A stretch of 64,000 nt of DNA from CAWJMF01 sp963843945 (GTDB taxonomy: Bacteria; Vulcanimicrobiota; Vulcanimicrobiia; Vulcanimicrobiales; Vulcanimicrobiaceae), in assembly GCA_963843945.1 (NCBI GenBank), contig CAWJMF010000002.1:2313839-2377838 (forward strand), read 5' to 3'. A program made the translations under genes and the position numbers. Below the pieces are notes generated by a model. It saw nothing but the letters and a program-made list of their open reading frames with translations. It had not been told where the DNA came from and did not search any database. How positions within the stretch are numbered: position 1 is the stretch's first letter; every line of letters starts with the position of its first letter. Below, piece by piece: positions 45,136-55,094 of this stretch.

Positions 45136-45573
45136 ATGAGGCTCTCGCATGGCTTGATGCTTACGCTTGGACTCGGGGTTACGCTAGCGGCTTGCTCGGG
45201 CGGCAGCTCGACGCCGAGCGGGATGAACTGTCTAGGTTCGCAGGCGAACCTGCCGCCCGCGCCGCAGCTGCTGTACCCGGTGCCCGGCGCGAGCGGGGTT
45301 CCCGATGCCGTCGGAATTTTGATCTACGAGGGCTACGGTACCAGCCCGAATACGATCACGTTGTTCAATGGAGGTCAAGCGCCCGTCGCGACGACGCCGA
45401 CCACCTTGCCTTCGACGCTGCCGACGCCGATCGCGAGCCCGTCGCAACCGGGGACGACGTACGCGGTGTCTTTTCCGGTCTTGACGACGAACGCGATCTA
45501 TCAAGCGCAGTACGCGCTGCCGGCGGGATGCAATCCGAAGACCGCCTCGTTCGGTTCGTTTACGACATTCTAA
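45136..45573 (+). CDS. Predicted lipoprotein of unknown function
   Basis: 145 residues. Signal sequence MRLSHGLMLTLGLGVTLAACSG with lipobox LAAC, so cysteine 20 would be lipidated. The mature part has Ser/Thr/Pro-rich stretches (TPTTLPSTLPTPIASPSQP) and a probable small beta domain (GTTYAVSFPVL, YQAQYALPAGC). ATG 45136 is chosen because it gives the complete lipobox signal. No family recognised. Confidence 0.7.
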   Translation: MRLSHGLMLTLGLGVTLAACSGGSSTPSGMNCLGSQANLPPAPQLLYPVPGASGVPDAVGILIYEGYGTSPNTITLFNGGQAPVATTPTTLPSTLPTPIASPSQPGTTYAVSFPVLTTNAIYQAQYALPAGCNPKTASFGSFTTF

Positions 45574-45593
45574 ATTCCGAAAGCGAGGTCCGA

Positions 45594-46733
45594 TTGGGGT
45601 TTTCCCGTTCACGGTTTCTCGCAAGCGCTGCGGCGGCGGCGAGCCTCGGCGCGCCATTGCCCGCTTTCGCGAAGAGTCAAGACTACGAGCTGCGTGAAGT
45701 CGTTTCGCGTCCGCTCGATCTCGAGACGCAGATCAAGGACTTGCGTCAATACCTCACGCCGAACGACGCGTTCTTCGTGCGCAGCCACTTCGGACCGCCC
45801 TCCGACCTGCCCGCAGCTGCCGACTATCGGCTGAAGGTCGAAGGCGAAGTCGACAAGCCGCTTTCGTTATCGCTGCGCGATCTGCGCGGCATGCCGCAGC
45901 GCAGCGTCGTCGCGGTGGTGCAGTGTGCCGGAAACGGACGCGCCTTTTTCCGCCCGCAAGTGCCGGGAGCGCAGTGGCAGTGGGGCGCGGTCGGCAACGC
46001 TCGCTGGACGGGCGTTTCGGTAGTCGACGTGCTGTCGCGCGTCGGAGTGCGACCGCTCGCCGCACATCTCGGGCTCGTGCCCGCCGATCGCGCACCCGTC
46101 GAGGCGACGCCGCGTTTCAACCGCAGCATCCCGCTCGACAAGGCGCTGGATCCCGATACGATATTGGCTTACGAGATGAACGGCGAAGCGCTGCCGGCGC
46201 TGCATGGCGGTCCGCTGCGCCTCATCGTGCCGGGTTGGGCCGGCGAAAACTCGGTGAAGTGGTTGCTCGCGCTGACGCCGCAGGTCGACGAGACGCACGG
46301 CTTCTGGATGGATACGGCCTACCGCTATCCGGACGAACTTGGGCCGCCGGGCGAACCGGTCCCGGTCGACAAGACGCATCACGTTCAGGAGTTTCCGGTC
46401 AAAACGATCATTACCCAGCCGTTGCAAGGCGACGTGATCGCGGCCGACTTGCTGCCGATGAAGGGAATCGCATTCTCCGGCTACGGTGAGATCCAGCGCG
46501 TCGAGGTCTCGCTCGACGGCCACAACTGGACGATCGCCGATCTCGACGACGCCAGAGACAAGCACGGGTGGCGCGGCTGGCAAGCCGAGGTCTTGATGAC
46601 GCCCGGGCCGGCGCGTCTGCGCGCGCGCGCGTTCGATTCCGCCGGAAATTCGCAGTCGGGAACGCAGAGCTGGAATCCCAGCGGCTACTTTTGGAACGTC
46701 TACCACATCATCGACGTACAGGTGAAGCCGTGA
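45594..46733 (+). CDS. Sulfite-oxidase-family molybdopterin oxidoreductase
   Basis: 379 residues. Export signal SRSRFLASAAAAASLGAPL of possible Tat type. The molybdenum-pterin domain has the cysteine ligand in VVAVVQCAGNGRAFFRP, then WTGVSVVDVL, LPALHGGPLRLIVPGWAGEN and VKWLLAL, and ends in the Mo-co dimerisation domain (GEIQRVEVSLDGHNWTIADL). Most like SorA/SoxC sulfite dehydrogenases. It is directly followed by a cytochrome c gene, so it probably oxidises sulfite or a related compound in the periplasm and passes electrons to that cytochrome. TTG 45594 start. Confidence 0.88.
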   Translation: MGFSRSRFLASAAAAASLGAPLPAFAKSQDYELREVVSRPLDLETQIKDLRQYLTPNDAFFVRSHFGPPSDLPAAADYRLKVEGEVDKPLSLSLRDLRGMPQRSVVAVVQCAGNGRAFFRPQVPGAQWQWGAVGNARWTGVSVVDVLSRVGVRPLAAHLGLVPADRAPVEATPRFNRSIPLDKALDPDTILAYEMNGEALPALHGGPLRLIVPGWAGENSVKWLLALTPQVDETHGFWMDTAYRYPDELGPPGEPVPVDKTHHVQEFPVKTIITQPLQGDVIAADLLPMKGIAFSGYGEIQRVEVSLDGHNWTIADLDDARDKHGWRGWQAEVLMTPGPARLRARAFDSAGNSQSGTQSWNPSGYFWNVYHIIDVQVKP

Positions 46734-47065
46734 GCGCACGCGCAACCGCATTCCTCGCGGCGTTGTGCGCGCTGCTCGCCGGTTCGGCGCTCGGCGTGCG
46801 CGCGCAGTCGGACGACACGTTGCGTTTGCCGGGCGGTCCCGCGAAAGTGCAGATCGTGGCGGCCTGCCAACTCTGTCACTCGGTCGGAATCATCGCGCAG
46901 CAGCGTCTCAGCGAAAAAGCCTGGACGAACGAGTTGCTCAAGATGGAACGCTGGGGTGCGCCGCTCGATCCCAATCAGAACGCCTTGGTCGCCGCGTACC
47001 TCGCAAAATATTTCAACCCGCAAACTCCCGACGCTCCCGACAAGCTGGTCCGCGCTCCTAAATAG
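46730..47065 (+). CDS. Monohaem cytochrome c (SorB-like)
   Basis: 111 residues. Signal peptide (ATAFLAALCALLAGSALGVRA), then the haem-binding CQLCH motif and a methionine in LLKMERWGAPLD as likely sixth ligand. The NALVAAYLAKYF end helix fits small class I cytochromes. GTG start overlapping the oxidoreductase stop (GTGA), which makes it the electron acceptor of that enzyme, as SorB is of SorA. Confidence 0.88.
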   Translation: MSARATAFLAALCALLAGSALGVRAQSDDTLRLPGGPAKVQIVAACQLCHSVGIIAQQRLSEKAWTNELLKMERWGAPLDPNQNALVAAYLAKYFNPQTPDAPDKLVRAPK

Positions 47066-47417
47066 CCGGGGCGAGGTCGTTGTTTTCTTCGATCCGCAGC
47101 ATGCGGATGTCGCGGACGCATTTGGAGAACCAGGGGAGCTCCGCTGCGAGACGCTGCGCCGCGAGCACGCACGTCACCGCGTTCACGCGCGCGGGATCGC
47201 CGAAGTAGACGCTCCCTTGCCGCCAGGCGAAGCCCTCGGCCTCGAGGATCGCCCGGACCTCCGCGTACGCGTTGTTCGGGGAGGTCGCAGAGAAGTGCGT
47301 GCGGAGTTGCTCGACGACCAAATCGAACGCGATTGCGTACAGGCGTCCGGCTCCAATCGGTAGGCTTTCGCAATCGAGGCCGGTCCGCGGGTCGGATCGA
47401 TGTGTGGTAGCGATCAT
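47058..47417 (-). CDS. vapD: VapD-type endoribonuclease
   Basis: 119 residues. From residue 26 it matches VapD: LYAIAFDLVVEQLRTHF, NNAYAEVRAILEAEGF, RQGSVYFGD, NAVTCVLAAQRLA and FSKCVRDIRMLRIEENNDL. VapD is a ferredoxin-fold RNase related to Cas2, usually part of toxin-antitoxin pairs or plasmids. The 25-residue extension ahead of it is unusual. No adjacent antitoxin (VapX) is seen. It lies about 2 kb from the tRNA site and the hipBA genes. Confidence 0.85.
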   Translation of the reverse strand: MIATTHRSDPRTGLDCESLPIGAGRLYAIAFDLVVEQLRTHFSATSPNNAYAEVRAILEAEGFAWRQGSVYFGDPARVNAVTCVLAAQRLAAELPWFSKCVRDIRMLRIEENNDLAPAI

Positions 47418-47546
47418 GGCCTCGCCAGTTTATCACGCGGAGCGTTCCAGGCCGAAAGCGTGGGCCGGACGCGGACAAACGAAAGTGCCGCTCGAAGCGT
47501 CTAAGCCCTCAGACTTTACTCACGTTCGGCAAGGAGCCTACAGCCT

Positions 47547-47969
47547 ATGTCACGTCTTACTTCCGCGCTTTCCCTAGCCGCCTTCGCGCTGGCAACGATC
47601 CCCGCGGCGGCAGCCGACATGACGACGCCCCAAGTCTTCGCGCTTGTAGCGGAAAACGGCTCGGGCGAGACGGGCACCGTGGTGCTGACCCCGATGGGGG
47701 CCCAAACGAAAGTCGACATTGCGCTCGTCGGCGCCCCAGCGGGCGTCGCCCAGCCGGCGCACGTCCACGTCGGGCCGTGTGCGAGTCTGAACCCGAAGCC
47801 CAGCTACGGCCTAGCCTCGGTGACCAACGGCGTCTCGGAGACCGTCATCAGCGTTTCGATGGCAACCCTGCTCGCGACGCCGTTCGCGGTCAACGTGCAC
47901 AAGTCGCCGACCGAAGCCGGCATTTACGTGTCCTGCGCGAACCTTTCCGTCGCCCCGATGAAGATGTAA
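47547..47969 (+). CDS. Secreted CHRD-like protein of unknown function
   Basis: 140 residues. Signal peptide ending near PAAAAD. The mature protein has beta strands with PAHVHVGPCASLNP, VNVHKSPTEAGIYVSCANL, resembling CHRD and Cu-Zn SOD-like folds in the H-x-H-x-G-x-C spacing. It has only part of the SOD metal site, so enzyme activity is doubtful. ATG start; it stands alone between vapD and the dehydrogenase gene. Confidence 0.65.
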   Translation: MSRLTSALSLAAFALATIPAAAADMTTPQVFALVAENGSGETGTVVLTPMGAQTKVDIALVGAPAGVAQPAHVHVGPCASLNPKPSYGLASVTNGVSETVISVSMATLLATPFAVNVHKSPTEAGIYVSCANLSVAPMKM

Positions 47970-48058
47970 TCGGACCGCCTGCTCACGACCATGGGAGCAG
48001 GCGGGTTGGCGAAAATGCCCTAGAATGGTATCCGTTGTGCTGAACGGACTGCCGTCGC

Positions 48059-51000
48059 GTGCCTGAAACGCTCGTCAAAGTGACCCTCCCCGAAATGGGC
48101 GAGTCCGTCACCGAGGGTTCGATCGTGGAGTGGCGCGTCAAGCCCGGCCAATGGATCGACGCCGGTGCGACGCTCGTCGACGTGACGACCGACAAGGTCG
48201 ACGTCGAAGTGCCCGCCCCGGCCGCCGGCGTCGTGACCTCGCTTGCCGCCGAGGAGGGCGCGACCGTCGCCGTCGGCGGGATGCTGGCCGAGATCGACAC
48301 CTCGGCCGCCAAGCCCGAAGGTGTGACCGCCGCCCCCGCCGCGCCGGGATCCACCGTCGCCGGAACCGCGGGCCAATCGATCGCGACCGCGGCGGCGGAG
48401 CCGGCCCTCGAGCCGGTGCTCGAGTCGGAGGCGAAATTCCTCAAAAACGGCCAGAGCAAGGCCGGCGGTCCGGCCTCGCATCGCGCCCAGCGCATCGCCG
48501 AGCGCGAGCACCTCGACCTCAGCACGATCCGCGGCTCAGGTCCGGACGGCCTGATCCTGGCCGACGACGTGGCCAAAGCCGCGGTCGCCTGGCCGCAGCA
48601 CGCGCAGAAGAACGGGAGCGCCGCCGCGCCGGTCGCGCCCGCGCCGCCGCCCGCAGCCGATGCGAAGATCGCTCCGCTCAAGGGTCCCGCCGCGACGCTC
48701 GTCAGCTACATGGAGCAGAGCCTCACGATTCCGACGGCGACGAGCTTCCGCACCTTGCAGGTCGGAACGCTCGAGTCGCGCCGCAGCGAACTGAACGCCG
48801 CGCTCAAAGCCGCCGGCCGCTCCGAAAAAGTTTCGTTCACGCACCTCATCGCGTTCGCGCTCGTGCGCGCGGCGCGCGAGCAACCCGCGATCGTCACGAG
48901 TTTCCGGCGCGACGGCACGACGCTCGACGAAGGTCGAGAACGGCGTGCACCTCGGGCTGGCCGTCGACGCGCAGCGCAAAGACGGTTCGCGCTTTCTGGT
49001 CGTGCCGGTCGTCAAGCGGGCCGACTCGCTCGACTTCGCGCAGTTCCGCGCCGCGTACGAAGAGCTGGTCACCAAAGCGCGCGAGAACAAACTCGTCGCC
49101 GACGAACTGAGCGGCGCGAGTTTCACGCTCACCAATCCGGGCGGAATCGGAACGGTCGCGTCGGTACCGCGGCTCATGGCCGGCCAGGGCGCGATCATCG
49201 CCGCCGGGGCGATCGCGCTGCCGCCGGGCCTGCAGCACGCGAGCGATGCGGCGCTGCGCCAGCTCGGGGTCGAGAAGATCATGACGCTGACCAGCACCTA
49301 CGATCACCGCGTGATCCAAGGCGCGCAGTCCGGCGAATACCTCAAGCGCGTCGACGAACTGCTGCACGGCGCCGACGGCTTCTACGACGCGATCTTTGCG
49401 AGCCTCGGGCTCAAGGCGGCGCGCGAGCGAAACGCCGGCGAGTCCGCAACCCGCGCGCGCGGCGGTCGCGTTCAGCGATACCGCGTCCGCGCCCGAGCGC
49501 GAAGCGTACTCCGACGAGATGCTGGCCGCCGTTGCAGCCGGCATGGCGATTCTCTCGGCCTACCGGCGGCACGGGCACCTCGCGGCAATGCTCGATCCGC
49601 TCGGCACGCCGCCGCAAGGCGATCCCGCGCTCGACTGGCACACCTACGGCCTCACGCCCTCGGTGATGTCGGCGATTCCGGCATCGCTGTTCCACACGCG
49701 CCTTCCCGGCAGCACCCTGGCCGACATCGTTGCCGAACTGCGCCGCACCTACAGCTCGACCATCGCCTACGAGATCGAGCACATCGCCAACATCGAACAG
49801 CGCGTTTGGCTGCGCGACTACATCGAGTCCGGCACGCACTTCGTGCCGCTCTCGCCGGAACGCGCCCGCCGCGTCCTCGAACGGCTGACGAAAGTCGAGA
49901 CGTTCGAACGGTATCTGCGTAAGGCGTACATCGGGCAGAAGACGTTCTCGATCGAAGGCCTCGACGTGATGATCCCGATGCTCGAGGAAACGATCACCGA
50001 GCTAGCCGACGACGGCACGAAGACCGCGGTTCTCGGCATGGCGCACCGCGGCCGGCTCTCCACCATTTCGTACGTCGTCAACCGCCCCTACGAAGAAATC
50101 TTCGTCGAGTTCCACGCGGCCGGGCAGCCGTCGGAAGAGAGCGACGATGCGACGGGCGACGTGAAGTATCATCACGGCGCGACCGGCGTGTACGAAACGC
50201 CCGACGGCAAAGCGGTCGACGTGGTGCTGGCGAACAACCCGAGTCATCTCGAGGCGGTCGACGGCGTGGTCGAAGGCCGCACGCGCGCGTTGCAAACCGA
50301 TCACAACAGCGCGACCGCAACGCTGCACACCGGCCGCGCCGCGCCGATCCTCATTCACGGCGACGCGGCTTTTTCGGCCCAGGGCGTCGTCGCAGAGGTG
50401 CTCAACCTGCAGGCGTTGCCCGGCTACTCGACCGGCGGCACGCTGCACCTCATCTCCAACAACCAGATCGGCTTTACCACGATGCCGAGCGACGGCCGCT
50501 CGACGCGTTACGCCTCGGACCTCGCGAAGGGCTTCGACGTGCCGATCGTGCACGTCAACGCCGACGACGTCGACGCGTGCATGGCCGCCGTGCGGCTCGC
50601 GATCGACTTCCGGCGCCGCTTCCAGCACGACGTGATCATCGACTTGATCGGCTATCGCCGCTTCGGGCACAACGAGGCCGACGAGCCCGCGTACACGCAG
50701 CCGCAGATGTACGAGCGCATCAAGTCGCATCCGACCGTCCGCGAGCTGTACGCTCAGAAGCTGATCGCGCAAGGCGTCATCACGCCCGAAGAGGTGGCCG
50801 CCCAGCAAGCGCGCGCGACCGCGCGCATCGAAGAAGCGCAAACCGCCGTCAAGACCGGTACGCGCGCGATCAAAAGCGCTCCGCAACCGCAACCGGAAGA
50901 TCATCAAGACGATGGTCGAGACGGCCGTTCCGCTGGAGCGGCTGCGCGATTGGAACGCGCAACTCATCGCGGTGCCCCCGGACTTCACCGTTCATCCGAA

Positions 51001-52090
51001 ACTCGTGCGCCAGCTCGAACGGCGCAAGGCGGCCTTCGACATCGACGGCGAAGTCGATTGGGGTCTGGCCGAGTCGCTCGCCTTCGCCTCGCTGCTCGAC
51101 GGGGCGGTCCCGATTCGCCTCACCGGACAAGACACCGAGCGCGGAACGTTCTCGCACCGTCACCTCGTGCTGCACGATCCCCAAAACGGCCGCGAGTACG
51201 CTCCGATCCAGCACCTCCCGACCTCGCGCGCACCGATCGAGCTGTACAATAGCCCGCTCTCGGAATACGCCTGCATGGGCTTCGAATACGGCTACGCGGT
51301 CGAGACGCCGCAAGGCCTGGTCCTCTGGGAAGCGCAGTTCGGGGACTTCATGAACGGCGCGCAGATCGTCATCGATCAGTTCATCGCCGCCGGACAAGCG
51401 AAGTGGGGCGAGACCTCGCGGCTGGTTCTGCTGTTGCCGCACGGCTACGAAGGTGCCGGACCCGAGCACTCGAGCGCGCGGATCGAACGCTTCCTGCAGC
51501 TTTCGGCCGAGGGCAACGTGCAGATCGCGAACTGCTCGACGGCCGCGCAGTACTTCCATTTATTGCGGCGCCAGGCACTGCAGTCGCGGCCGCAACCGAT
51601 GGTGATCTTCACGCCGAAGAGCCTGCTGCGCATGAAGGCCGCCGCGGGGACGGTCGAAGAGTTGTCGACGGGCCGCTTCCGGCCCGTGATCGACGACGCG
51701 CGCTTCGTCGACGAGCGCGCAAAGGTCGAGCGCGTGCTGATGTGCTCGGGCAAGATCTACTACGACCTCATCGCGCACGCCGACTACGCGAAGATGACGA
51801 AGACGGCGATCGTGCGCGTCGAGCTGCTCTCGCCGCTGCCGGCCGAAGAGATCTTGGCGCTGCTCGCCTCCTACCCGAACCTCAAGAGCGTCGTGTGGGT
51901 TCAGGAAGAGCCGAAGAACATGGGCGCGCGCGCCCACGTGCGGCGCCGTTTGGTGGAGCGCCTACCGAATGGCATCCAGGACATGGGGTACGTCGGACGC
52001 TCGTACCGCGCCAGCCCATCCGAAGGCTACGGCGGCGCGCACGCCGTCGAACAAGAGCGCATCGTGCGCGAGGCGCTCGCCGAGAACTAG
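48059..52090 (+). CDS. Fused 2-oxoglutarate dehydrogenase (lipoyl-E2-E1), three frameshifts
   Basis: About 1340 residues once frames are joined. Order: lipoyl domain with the lysine in TTDKVDVEVPAP (Lys46), linker, subunit-binding domain (ASHRAQRIAEREHLDLSTIR), E2 acyltransferase domain ending TYDHRVIQGAQSGEYL, then E1 with AHRGRLSTISYVVNR, the thiamine diphosphate motif GHNEADEPAYTQPQ and the C-terminal transketolase-like domain. Extra bases shift the frame at 48932/48933 (GAAG[G]TC) and somewhere in 49415-49440 and 50895-50920. Actinobacterial Kgd/OdhA has the E2-E1 fusion but no lipoyl domain, while this one has it. GTG start. Confidence 0.88.
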
Positions 52091-53331
52091 CGCGCGGTTC
52101 GCCGCCGCAGCACGATGCCGCGGACGCGGCACGCGAAGGCATAGAGCAACGCGGCGACGAGGCACCACTGCAGCAGCGCGACTAGCGGTGAGCGCGGGAA
52201 GACGGTCGCGAGCAGTACGTTGAGGACCGGCAGCGTGATGAAGTAGGACGACGCGAGCGACTCATCGAGCGCGGCGTAGGGTACGCCCCAGGCGAGGTAC
52301 CAGGTGGAGACGCGCTGCCCAAAGGCGAGAAACGACCACGGGGCTCCGGCGAGGATGGTCCGGCGCGCGATGACCAGCGCGACCGAGACGAGGCAAAACA
52401 ACGCGAGCAGCGCGTGCGCGACGTTCGCCCCGGTTTGCGCCGGCGTTTGGTAGGTGAGATAGATTTGCCGCAGCGCCGCGAGATAGTCGGGGCCGACGAG
52501 AATGGCGGATACGAGAACGGAGACGCCGGCCGCCGCGAGCGCCGGGACCAGACGGCGTGCGAGCTGTCCCCCATTCGAGAACGCAAGCATCGCGACCAAA
52601 GCGAACGGCAGCTTTATCAGACCGGCAGCCGCCGCAAGCGGGATCGAGATCCACAGGCGGGACTGGGAAACCATCGCCGCGAGCACCAGGGCGACGCCGA
52701 GCAAATCGTTGTGCCCGTCGACGACGTAGAGTTCGAACAGGGCCGGGTTCAACACGACGAGGGCGGCTAACGCGACCGAACGCGACAGGACAAAAAGCAG
52801 AGCCGCCGTCGCGAAAAGCGCGACGACCTCAAGCCAGCGCATCGCGCTAAGTTGACCGGCGAGGGAGTGCGCGGTGCTCACGGCGAGCTTCGAGAGCGCC
52901 GTCCAGAGCGGCCCGTACACGCTGGGCAGCAGCGGCAGACCCCAGATCTGATTGATCACGGCTTGCTCGCCGGCAAACGGAACGGCGTCCGGACGGTAAG
53001 GCGACGGGTTCGCCAAGGCGGAGCCGACATAGAAGTAGAGATCGCTGCTCGACATGACGGTCGCGCGCAAGGCCATCACGAGCATCGCCAGTGCGCCCGC
53101 TCCGAGGATGACGGCGAGCCCGCTGGAGAAGCGACGGATTGGTCGCAGCGCTTGGTAAAGGCCAAACAGCACGAGCACTTGGAGTAAGGCGATCCCTTGG
53201 AGCGCCATCACCAGCGGCATGCTGAGCCTAGTCGTCCAGAGCGGATTCTGCAAAAAATACGCGATGGGGAGCGTGCCGAACCAGGCCGGCTCCGGCGCCG
53301 GATGCTGATTGTGCCCGAGAAAGTCCGTCAA
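52087..53331 (-). CDS. Polytopic membrane protein, GT87/mannosyltransferase-like
   Basis: 414 residues from TTG 53331, about ten helices. SSSDLYFYVGSALANPSPY followed by SVYGPLWTALSKL fits polyprenyl-phosphate-mannose mannosyltransferases and DUF2029 proteins. The frame upstream encodes an extra helix (RLLLVALLVAVSCTLYG) and reaches position 53406, where an ATA codon stands exactly where a start would be expected after the monooxygenase stop. Either ATA is the start, or a base is wrong there. Confidence 0.75.
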   Translation of the reverse strand: MTDFLGHNQHPAPEPAWFGTLPIAYFLQNPLWTTRLSMPLVMALQGIALLQVLVLFGLYQALRPIRRFSSGLAVILGAGALAMLVMALRATVMSSSDLYFYVGSALANPSPYRPDAVPFAGEQAVINQIWGLPLLPSVYGPLWTALSKLAVSTAHSLAGQLSAMRWLEVVALFATAALLFVLSRSVALAALVVLNPALFELYVVDGHNDLLGVALVLAAMVSQSRLWISIPLAAAAGLIKLPFALVAMLAFSNGGQLARRLVPALAAAGVSVLVSAILVGPDYLAALRQIYLTYQTPAQTGANVAHALLALFCLVSVALVIARRTILAGAPWSFLAFGQRVSTWYLAWGVPYAALDESLASSYFITLPVLNVLLATVFPRSPLVALLQWCLVAALLYAFACRVRGIVLRRRTAR

Positions 53332-53402
53332 GGACCGTTCGGTGCCGTACAGCGTACAGCTGACCGCAACGAGGAGCGCGACGAGAAGAAGGCGCTGCCG
53401 GT

Positions 53403-53693
53403 CTATGGTTCTAGGGGTTCGTAAAACTCCGCGTCGCGGCTCTCCGCGATCGCTTGGAGACCGTTTTTCCCGAAGCGCTGGAAGTGCGGCGTGCTACGGT
53501 GAAATTCGAAGGCCGCTTCGTCATCGTACTGCTCGTAGATGTGGAACTTCCGCGGGTTGTTGAGAGCGCGCTGCGCGACGTACAAGCGGCAGCCCTTCTC
53601 TTGGCGCGAGGCGAGTTCCAGCTCTTTGAGATAGCCGGCCGCTTCGTCGGCGTGCCCTTCCTTGACGACGTACGTCACCGCGACGATGTACAC
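53403..53693 (-). CDS. Antibiotic-biosynthesis-monooxygenase domain protein
   Basis: 96 residues, one ABM ferredoxin-like domain: VYIVAVTYVVKEGHADEAAGY, LYVAQRALNNPRKFHIYEQY and FEFHRSTPHFQRFG. Such small proteins work as dimers, as quinol monooxygenases or haem-binding enzymes, but many have unknown roles. It follows kamA by five bases and is the last gene of the lysine operon; a link to lysine breakdown is not established. Confidence 0.85.
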   Translation of the reverse strand: MYIVAVTYVVKEGHADEAAGYLKELELASRQEKGCRLYVAQRALNNPRKFHIYEQYDDEAAFEFHRSTPHFQRFGKNGLQAIAESRDAEFYEPLEP

Positions 53694-53698
53694 GACTG

Positions 53699-55079
53699 CT
53701 ACGCCGGCACGTAGTCGCGCGAGCCGCCGGCGCGCACGATCGCCTCGGCGACCATCTCTTCGCCGATCGCGGGGCTCGCCCAGCGCGCGCGCGCGGCCGG
53801 TTCGAGCGTGTCGATCGGATCGAAGTAGACGAAGTGCCGGCCAGGCTTCACGCTCGGAGCCGAATAGACGGCGATACCGTTCTCGCGATCGTAGTAGTCG
53901 AAGCTGTGCACGTCGCGCTTGCCGCCGCCGCCCGGGGCGTCGCAGATGAAGGTCGGCGTGTTGAAGCCGGCGGTCGAACCGCGCACGAACTTCTCGACGT
54001 CGACCGCGGTCTGGATCGAGGTGCGCAGGTCTTCGACGCCTTTGACCAGGTCGTGCATATACACATAGTACGGCGTGCACGTTGAGGTACCCGAGCCGCC
54101 GCACGAGCAGCTGCATCACTTCGGGATCGTCGTTGACGCCGCGAATGAGCACGCTCTGGTTGCGAACGGTGATGCCGCGCTCGAAGAGCAGCTGCATCGC
54201 TTCTTGGGTGATCCAGCTGATCTCGTTGGGGTTATTGAAGTGCGTGTGCAGAACGACGTCCTTGCCCATCCGGCGGCCCTTTTCGACGACGCCGGCAATG
54301 GCGTCGGTCCAGGCGCGATCCGTCAGAATCTTCATCGGCATGACGGCCGGCCCTTTGGTCGCGAAGCGCATCCGCCGCACGTGCGGTATCGCCAGCAGCG
54401 CGTCGCCGATCATCGTCACCGACTTCGGCGCGAGCTGATACACGTCGCCGCCCGAGATGACGATGTCTTCGATTTCCGGGCGCGAGGCGATGTAATCGAA
54501 CGCATCTTGCCACTGTTTGGGATTTTTGGCCAGCGGAACTTTGTCGATCAACTCCGTGTCGGCGCCGATCGCATACGAGCGCGTGCAGAAGCGGCAATAG
54601 ACCGGGCAGACGTTCAGCGGCAGGAAGAGCGCTTTGTCGAAATAGCGGTGCGTGAGACCGGGAACCGGCGAGTCTTCGAGTTCGTGCAACGAATCGAGCG
54701 TGAGGCGCGGGTGGTCGGGCCGCAGCTTCGAGGCGAGCGGAATGAACTGCGTGCGGATCGGATCGCCGTACGGCCGCGTCCAATCGATCGAAGCCATCAT
54801 GTAGGGAGAGACCCGCACCGCCATCGGCGCGCGCTTGAATCCCTCGCGCGCGTCCTCGATGAACGACGGCTCGACGAGGTCCTTGACGGTCTCGAGCAAT
54901 TCGTCGGGCGACTTGACCGAGTTCTGACCCTGCCAGATGTGGTCGAGAAAGGTCGCTTCGTCAACGTCGCGGTAGGCGGGGATCCCGCGCCAAAACTCGC
55001 CTTGACGGACGTTACGATGCTCGAGTGCCTTCGGGTCTACCGGCGGCTTGAGGTGCGCTTCGCGGACGATCGTTTCCAT
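53699..55079 (-). CDS. kamA: Lysine 2,3-aminomutase, broken by a one-base insertion
   Basis: Radical SAM, PLP enzyme that moves the amino group of lysine from C2 to C3. The [4Fe-4S]-binding CPVYCRFCTRS is intact. An extra base at 54074 breaks the frame within HPYYVYMHDL. The next part has the PLP lysine in ICDAPGGGGKRD and ends GGSRDYVPA. Joined it has about 460 residues, a normal length. Followed by a monooxygenase-like gene and preceded by kdd. ATG 55079 is assumed; a TTG at 55088 with AAGGAA just before it is an alternative. Confidence 0.92.
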
Positions 55080-55094
55080 GCTCTTCAAAATTCC

